A stretch of DNA of 10,451 nt, taken from WHSV01 sp050693975. Lineage in GTDB: Bacteria; Actinomycetota; CADDZG01; WHSQ01. The DNA lies in NCBI GenBank assembly GCA_050693975.1, contig JBOGWV010000138.1, forward strand, positions 1 through 10,451. The letters run 5' to 3'. This document shows, piece by piece, positions 6,267 to 10,451 of the stretch (the stretch's first letter is position 1; each line of letters begins with the position of its first letter). The position numbers and the translations under genes were made by a program. The notes under the pieces were generated by a model. The model had not been told where the DNA came from and ran no database searches. It saw only the letters and a list, made by a program, of their open reading frames with translations.

Positions 6267-6848
6267 GTGAACTACGACGACAGGACGGCTCTGCTCGTTG
6301 TCGACGTCCAGAATGACTTTGCCGACCAGCGTGGCAGCCTTTACGTCACCGATGGCGAGGCAGTCCTGGACGTGATCAATAGCGAGATCGAACGTGCCAA
6401 GACAGCAGGGGCACTGGTCGTCTACACGCAGGACTGGCACCCGGCCTCGACGCCGCACTTCGCCAAGGACGGAGGTATCTGGCCGGTGCACTGCGTCATG
6501 GACACCTGGGGTGCGGAGTTCCATCCCGAGCTCACCGTCGCCGGCGACATCGTGCGCAAGGGAGCCACGGGTAACGATGGATACTCGGGCTTCACCGAGC
6601 GTCACCCCACGACGGCCGAGGCGCACCCCACGCCGCTGGTCGACCTCCTGCGCGAGAACGCGATCGAGCGCGTTGCAGTGGCGGGCCTGGCCACCGACTA
6701 CTGCGTGATGGAAACCGCGATCGATGCTCTGGACAATGGTTTCGAGACCACCGTGCTCTCCACGGGCGTAAGAGGCGTCAACCTCGAGGCGGGAGACGAT
6801 GAACGAGCCATCGAGCAGGTGCGCGCGGCCGGAGGAACCATCGAGTGA
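6267..6848 (+). CDS. pncA: nicotinamidase
   Basis: This 193-aa enzyme of the isochorismatase-like hydrolase family converts nicotinamide to nicotinate and ammonia, the first step of NAD salvage in the cytoplasm. The catalytic triad is clear: Asp13 (VVDVQNDF), Lys98 (VRKG) and Cys146 (LATDYCV). The metal-binding residues expected of nicotinamidases are also present: Asp56 and His58 (QDWHP), His64 (TPHF) and His75 (WPVHC). These separate it from isochorismatases. The length fits PncA. The GTG at 6267 follows a near-perfect Shine-Dalgarno by five bases; an upstream in-frame GTG at 6228 would add 13 residues with no family match and no ribosome site. The stop overlaps the pncB start by four bases (GTGA), so the two salvage enzymes are probably translated together. 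Its ribosome site is buried in a 10-bp hairpin. Confidence 0.94.
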   Translation: MNYDDRTALLVVDVQNDFADQRGSLYVTDGEAVLDVINSEIERAKTAGALVVYTQDWHPASTPHFAKDGGIWPVHCVMDTWGAEFHPELTVAGDIVRKGATGNDGYSGFTERHPTTAEAHPTPLVDLLRENAIERVAVAGLATDYCVMETAIDALDNGFETTVLSTGVRGVNLEAGDDERAIEQVRAAGGTIE

Positions 6849-8191
6849 CCTGGGTCGACTCCACCAACGCGGCGCTGCTGACCGACCTCTACGAGTTGAC
6901 GATGGCGGCGAGCTACTTCCGCCGTTCGATGAAGGGACGTTCGACCTTCGATCTGTTCGTCCGGCAGCTTCCTCCCGAGCGCAACTTCCTCATCTCGTGC
7001 GGACTGCATCAGGCGCTTGACTACCTCGAGAAGCTCCACTTCGACGAGGATTCCATCGAGTACCTGCGCTCACTCGAGATGTTCGACGACGACTTCCTCG
7101 GTTATCTCGGCGGGCTGCGGTTCACGGGCGATGTTCATGCCATGGCCGAGGGTGAGGCCGTCTTCGACGGTGAGCCGCTGCTTCGGGTAACCGCGCCCCT
7201 GGTCGAGGCCCAGATCGTGGAGAGCTTCCTTCTGAACTGCATCGTGTTTCAGACGATGATCGCGTCCAAGGCCGCGCGCGTGGCTCTCGCCTGCGCCGAC
7301 CGGAGCTTTGTTGACTTCTCCTTGCGACGGGACCACGGAGCGGATGCCGCACTCAAGGCCGCACGCGCGGCCTACGTCGGGGGAGCGAGCGCGACCTCCA
7401 ACGTGCTGGCCGGCCGGACTTATGGGATTCCCCTAAGCGGCACGATGGCTCACTCCTACATCATGGCTTTCGACGGCGAGATCGAGGCGTTCAGGGCGTT
7501 CGCCCGGGACTTTCCCGATCGAGCCGTGCTGCTCATCGACACCTTCGATGTCGAAGAGGGAGCCCGGCGAGCGGCGAGAGTGGCGACCGAGCTCGCCCCT
7601 GAAGGCGTTCAGTTGAGGGGGGTGCGTATCGATTCCGGCGACGTCGCCGACCTCGCGCGCTCGGTGCGAAAGATCCTCGACGACGCGGGGCTGGTCGAGA
7701 CGGAGATTTTCTTGTCCGGCGATCTCGACGAGCACCGGATCGCCCAACTGGTGACCGAGGGCATCCCCGTCGACGCGTTCGGAGTGGGTACGCAGTTGGG
7801 GGTGAGCGGTGACGCCCCGTCGCTCGGCGGGGTATACAAGCTCGTGGCGGACTCGGGAGGCCCCAAGATCAAGCTGTCGGCCGGAAAGGTGACGCTGCCG
7901 GGATGCAAACAGGTGTGGCGCCACGAGCGCGACGGCGTCATCGACCATGACCTCATCGCTCTCGAGGACGAGACCCCCGCCGGCGCCAGGCCGCTCCTGA
8001 CGAAGGTGATGGCCGGAGGCAAACGCCTCGATGGTCGCGAACCTCTCGAATCGATCCGTCGCCGCTGCGCGGCTACCTTGCTTTCTCTCCCAGGCTCGTT
8101 GCAATCACTAACCGATCCGGCGGAGTATCGAGTTGAGCGTTCTCAGAGGTTGAGGGATCTCGTCGATCGCACCAGAGCGGCCAGGCGTTAG
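6845..8191 (+). CDS. pncB: nicotinate phosphoribosyltransferase
   Basis: This 448-aa enzyme condenses nicotinate with PRPP, with ATP hydrolysis, to give nicotinate mononucleotide, the entry step of the Preiss-Handler route to NAD. Seen: the N-terminal signature LLTDLYELTMAASYF (residues 10-24), DFSLRRDHGAD in the substrate-binding region, SGTMAHSY with His203 at the position phosphorylated in this family, and RIDSGDVADLA for phosphate/ribose contacts. A C-terminal stretch with GCKQVWR follows. The length is normal and nothing is missing. The GTG start overlaps the pncA stop. The order pncA-pncB gives two successive reactions from one message, feeding nicotinamide released by NAD-consuming enzymes back to NAD. 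Confidence 0.95.
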   Translation: MTWVDSTNAALLTDLYELTMAASYFRRSMKGRSTFDLFVRQLPPERNFLISCGLHQALDYLEKLHFDEDSIEYLRSLEMFDDDFLGYLGGLRFTGDVHAMAEGEAVFDGEPLLRVTAPLVEAQIVESFLLNCIVFQTMIASKAARVALACADRSFVDFSLRRDHGADAALKAARAAYVGGASATSNVLAGRTYGIPLSGTMAHSYIMAFDGEIEAFRAFARDFPDRAVLLIDTFDVEEGARRAARVATELAPEGVQLRGVRIDSGDVADLARSVRKILDDAGLVETEIFLSGDLDEHRIAQLVTEGIPVDAFGVGTQLGVSGDAPSLGGVYKLVADSGGPKIKLSAGKVTLPGCKQVWRHERDGVIDHDLIALEDETPAGARPLLTKVMAGGKRLDGREPLESIRRRCAATLLSLPGSLQSLTDPAEYRVERSQRLRDLVDRTRAARR

Positions 8192-8194
8192 AGG

Positions 8195-8218
8195 TTTCAG
8201 GCTCGACGGAGCCGGAAG
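8195..8218 (+). promoter_or_regulatory. hairpin overlapping the ribosome binding site of the CstB-like gene
   Basis: GGCTC (8200-8204) pairs with GAGCC (8209-8213) around GACG. After one A/G mismatch the stem continues with TTTC (8195-8198) against GAAG (8215-8218), including one wobble. The 3' arm takes part of the Shine-Dalgarno GGAAGGG (8214-8220), four bases before the ATG at 8225. The stem is weaker than the one before pncA and could be chance. Confidence 0.35.
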
Positions 8219-8224
8219 GGATCA

Positions 8225-9625
8225 ATGGTGATCTTCAAACAGTTCTATCTACCCAGCCTCGGCCATGCCTCCTACCTGGTGGGTGACGAGAGGACGGGAC
8301 GGTCTCTGGTGCTGGACGCGCAGCGAGACGTCGCCGGCTATTACGCGGCGGCGAGGGATCAGGGCCTCCGGATCAGCTATGCCCTGGACACGCATGGGCA
8401 CAACGACTATCTGAGCGGGATCTGCGAGGTTGCGGCGCGCTCCGACGTCGAGCTCCTCGGCTATCACGAGGCGCGGCTCGGCTACGATCACCGCCGCATC
8501 AAGGACGGCGAGATGATCGAGATGGGCGACGTCGCGTTCGAGGTGTTGCACACTCCCGGGCATACGCCCGAGCACGTGAGCTTGCTGGTGTACGACCGCA
8601 GCTCGGGCGATGAGCCGTCCCTGTTCCTGTCCGGCGGCGCCTTGCTCGTCGGCGACCTCGCAAGACCGGATCTGATGGGAGGCCCGGAGGAAGCGCGCAG
8701 CGCGGCGCGCGACTTCTGCCACACGATTCAAGAGAAGATCTTGTGGAGACTGCCCGATCATGTCGAGGTCTGGCCCACACACGTTTCCGGCTCTCTGTGC
8801 GGCGGCAACATCGGAAGCCGCCTGTCGACGACGGTGGGTTACGAGCGCAAGACCAATGCGGTGCTGGCGCGCGTGTCGACTTCCGAGGAGTTCGTCGACG
8901 AGTGCATACGGATCGACAACCTGCCGGCCGTGCCCCCTTACTGGCGGCGAATGCGATCTCAGAACCTCGCCGGTCCCGAGCTCCTGGGGGTGTTGCGCGA
9001 GCCACCCGCTCTCAAACCCCACGAGGTGGCCGGCCTGATGTCGGATGGCGCCGTGGTGCTGGACGCGCGCTCTCCGGAGGGCTTTGCGGGCGGGCACATC
9101 CCCGGCGCGCTCAACGTCGGACTGTCGACGAGTTTCTCGACCTGGGCGGGGACCGTGCTTGACGAGGAAGCCAGGATCATTCTCGTTCTCGACGAGCCGG
9201 GGGATGTGTGGGAGGCGACCTGGCAGCTGTTGCGAACCGGCTACGAGCTACCCGTGGGATGGCTGTCGGGTGGGATGCAAGCATGGCGAACCAGCGGCGA
9301 GCCGGTCGAGATGATCGACGAGATCGCGGTGAGGGACCTCAAGAGCCGGCTCGATGCCGGCGAGGTCGAGGTCCTCGACGTGCGCCAGCCTGCCGAGTGG
9401 GCGGACGGGCACATTCCAGGAGCTCGCTTCATAACCGGAGCCGAGCTGCCCGAGCGCCTCGGTGAGCTGGACGCGTCGCGGCCCACCGCGGTGATCTGCG
9501 GGAGCGGCTATCGCTCGGCGGTTGTCTCCAGCCTCTTGCGGGCGCGCGGGCACGAGCAGGTTCACAACGTCATCGGAGGGATGAGCGCGTGGAACAACGC
9601 GGGCCTGCCCACCTCCAAGGAGTAG
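8225..9625 (+). CDS. CstB-like persulfide dioxygenase/rhodanese fusion (metallo-beta-lactamase fold, pseudo-rhodanese, rhodanese)
   Basis: This 466-aa cytoplasmic protein has three parts. Residues 1-250 form an ETHE1-type metallo-beta-lactamase domain with the motif THGHNDYLSG; His57, His113 (TPGHTPEH) and Asp144 are the expected mononuclear iron ligands, and PTHVSGSLCGGNIG (184-197) with VGYER is typical of this branch. Residues about 258-350 form a rhodanese fold whose active-site loop reads DEPGDV (323-328) with no cysteine, a pseudo-rhodanese. Residues about 365-466 form a complete rhodanese with Cys425 in CGSGYRS. This order matches Staphylococcus aureus CstB, which oxidises low-molecular-weight persulfides and produces thiosulfate. 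A persulfide oxidation/sulfur transfer role is therefore likely; the thiol carrier is unknown. It starts 33 bp after pncB on the same strand, with GGAAGGG before its ATG. No CsoR/CstR-type regulator or sulfide:quinone reductase is in the window. Confidence 0.88.
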   Translation: MVIFKQFYLPSLGHASYLVGDERTGRSLVLDAQRDVAGYYAAARDQGLRISYALDTHGHNDYLSGICEVAARSDVELLGYHEARLGYDHRRIKDGEMIEMGDVAFEVLHTPGHTPEHVSLLVYDRSSGDEPSLFLSGGALLVGDLARPDLMGGPEEARSAARDFCHTIQEKILWRLPDHVEVWPTHVSGSLCGGNIGSRLSTTVGYERKTNAVLARVSTSEEFVDECIRIDNLPAVPPYWRRMRSQNLAGPELLGVLREPPALKPHEVAGLMSDGAVVLDARSPEGFAGGHIPGALNVGLSTSFSTWAGTVLDEEARIILVLDEPGDVWEATWQLLRTGYELPVGWLSGGMQAWRTSGEPVEMIDEIAVRDLKSRLDAGEVEVLDVRQPAEWADGHIPGARFITGAELPERLGELDASRPTAVICGSGYRSAVVSSLLRARGHEQVHNVIGGMSAWNNAGLPTSKE

Positions 9626-9647
9626 CCGGCGGGAGGTCGAGTACCCG

Positions 9648-10433
9648 TCAGTCGAGCAGCGAGGTTTCGAGCTCGGCGGCCGGCTCCGTCCCGACTCGCA
9701 CGTAGAACTCCACGCCCCAGACCGCGGCGGCGGCCTCGGGCGGCATTCCAAGAAACGGTGAGTCCTCGCCGATCTGAGACGCGTGCGCTCTCATCGCCGC
9801 CTGCTTGACGCCGAGGTAACCGGTGACGTCGACGGCCGTGGTGATCACCGAGGCCGGAACCCCCATGGTGTCTATGGACTCACGAATGTCGTCCGGCACC
9901 TCCATCCCGAATTCGCTTGCGTGCGCGAACAGCTCTTTGAAGTAGTCCCGGTTGATGGTTGAGATGAACACACGCTTCGTACCGGCAAGCTCGGCCGCGC
10001 GCATGCCGACGCGATGTACCTGGATGTGGTCGGGGTGACCGTAGGTGCCGTCGGCGTCGTAGACGGTCACGATGTCGGCCTTCTCTTCGACAAGGATCTG
10101 AGCGAGTCGAGCGGCCGCCTCCTCGAGGTCGGCCCTCCAGAAGCTTGCGGGATCGTCGTTGGTCGGCTCGCCCATCATTCCTGAGTCGGCGTAGCCGAGA
10201 AGCTCGAAGCGCGCCACGCCCAGGATCCGGCAGGCCTCCGCGAGCTCCGTCTCGCGCCGCTTCCACAGCACTTCGTCCTCGGCCAGCACGCCGGGCTGGG
10301 GCGTTCCCTGCTCGCCTCGCGTCGCGCAGACCAGCACCACGCGGTGACCCGCGTCGGCCATCAGGGCCATGGTCCCTCCGGTTGCGATGGCCTCGTCGTC
10401 GGGGTGAGCATGAAAGAAGACGGCGGTGGACAT
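9648..10433 (-). CDS. PIG-L/LmbE family deacetylase (MshB/Mca-like)
   Basis: This 261-aa zinc-dependent N-deacetylase-fold protein carries the family motifs. AHPDDE (residues 9-14) supplies His10 and Asp13 as metal ligands and Asp12 as the likely general base. YGHPDHIQVH (131-140) supplies His133 and the third metal ligand His136. ADSGMMGEPTNDDP (82-95) and the C-terminal AMRAHASQI resemble actinobacterial members. The family includes MshB (deacetylates GlcNAc-inositol in mycothiol synthesis), Mca (cleaves mycothiol S-conjugates) and less specific sugar deacetylases; the sequence alone does not separate these, so I give no symbol. The gene converges on the CstB-like gene with 22 bp between stop codons. 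Its ATG follows a -10-like TATGAT by six bases without a Shine-Dalgarno. Confidence 0.9.
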   Translation of the reverse strand: MSTAVFFHAHPDDEAIATGGTMALMADAGHRVVLVCATRGEQGTPQPGVLAEDEVLWKRRETELAEACRILGVARFELLGYADSGMMGEPTNDDPASFWRADLEEAAARLAQILVEEKADIVTVYDADGTYGHPDHIQVHRVGMRAAELAGTKRVFISTINRDYFKELFAHASEFGMEVPDDIRESIDTMGVPASVITTAVDVTGYLGVKQAAMRAHASQIGEDSPFLGMPPEAAAAVWGVEFYVRVGTEPAAELETSLLD

Positions 10434-10445
10434 CGCCGAATCATA
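10434..10445 (-). promoter_or_regulatory. leaderless-type promoter of the PIG-L deacetylase gene
   Basis: On the minus strand TATGAT (10445 down to 10440) matches the -10 consensus TATAAT at five of six bases and ends exactly six bases before the ATG at 10433. This places the transcription start at the start codon. No Shine-Dalgarno fits in the gap. The -35 region would lie outside the window. Confidence 0.6.
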
Positions 10446-10451
10446 GTTTTC

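Noticed and set aside
8393..8409. Apparent loss of the last His of the HxHxDH metal motif (Tyr62 instead)
   Set aside because: HxHNDY is, to my knowledge, common in this rhodanese-linked branch, and the mononuclear iron ligands His57, His113 and Asp144 remain, so it is not a defect.
9626..9647. Possible bidirectional terminator between the convergent genes
   Set aside because: Only a 4-bp stem (CGGG/CCCG) with a long loop and no T-run on either strand.

Overview
The window is high-GC, densely packed bacterial DNA with eight complete protein genes and one gene cut by the left edge. I see no RNA genes, mobile elements or CRISPR arrays. Base composition, GTG starts, gene families (DrrA-type ABC exporter, PncA/PncB salvage, MshB/Mca-like deacetylase) and start codons placed 6-8 bases after a -10 hexamer (leaderless style) point to Actinomycetota. 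I cannot name the class or genus. Gene content suggests an ordinary chromosome, perhaps of an uncultured lineage.

Layout. (1) Minus strand, 1-1447: a two-gene ABC-2 exporter, ATPase then permease, with a 4-base overlap; the permease runs off the window. (2) Plus strand from 1472: an AidB-like acyl-CoA dehydrogenase, divergent from the exporter across only 24 bp. That gap holds two overlapping -10-like hexamers, one per strand. (3) 3193-5022: two secreted lipoproteins, a small type-1 copper (cupredoxin) protein and a 433-residue helical protein made of two near-identical tandem domains with conserved His and Met. A strong intrinsic terminator follows. (4) 5114-9625: a plus-strand run of a REC/HD-GYP response regulator, nicotinamidase (pncA), nicotinate phosphoribosyltransferase (pncB), and a CstB-like persulfide dioxygenase/rhodanese protein. 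(5) Minus strand, 9648-10433: a PIG-L/LmbE-family deacetylase converging on that run, with its own leaderless-type promoter at the right edge.

Functional reading. PncA and PncB are consecutive steps of NAD salvage (nicotinamide to nicotinate to nicotinate mononucleotide) and their overlapping genes imply coupled translation. The CstB-like enzyme handles persulfide sulfur, and the convergent deacetylase may belong to low-molecular-weight thiol metabolism, but that link is inference. The paired lipoproteins are the least explained part: a copper-site protein beside a duplicated His/Met helical protein suggests an extracytoplasmic metal-handling or redox pair.

The strongest non-coding signal is a 10-bp hairpin (6241-6264) that buries the pncA Shine-Dalgarno sequence, a candidate translational switch for NAD salvage. 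I found no clearly new multi-gene system.
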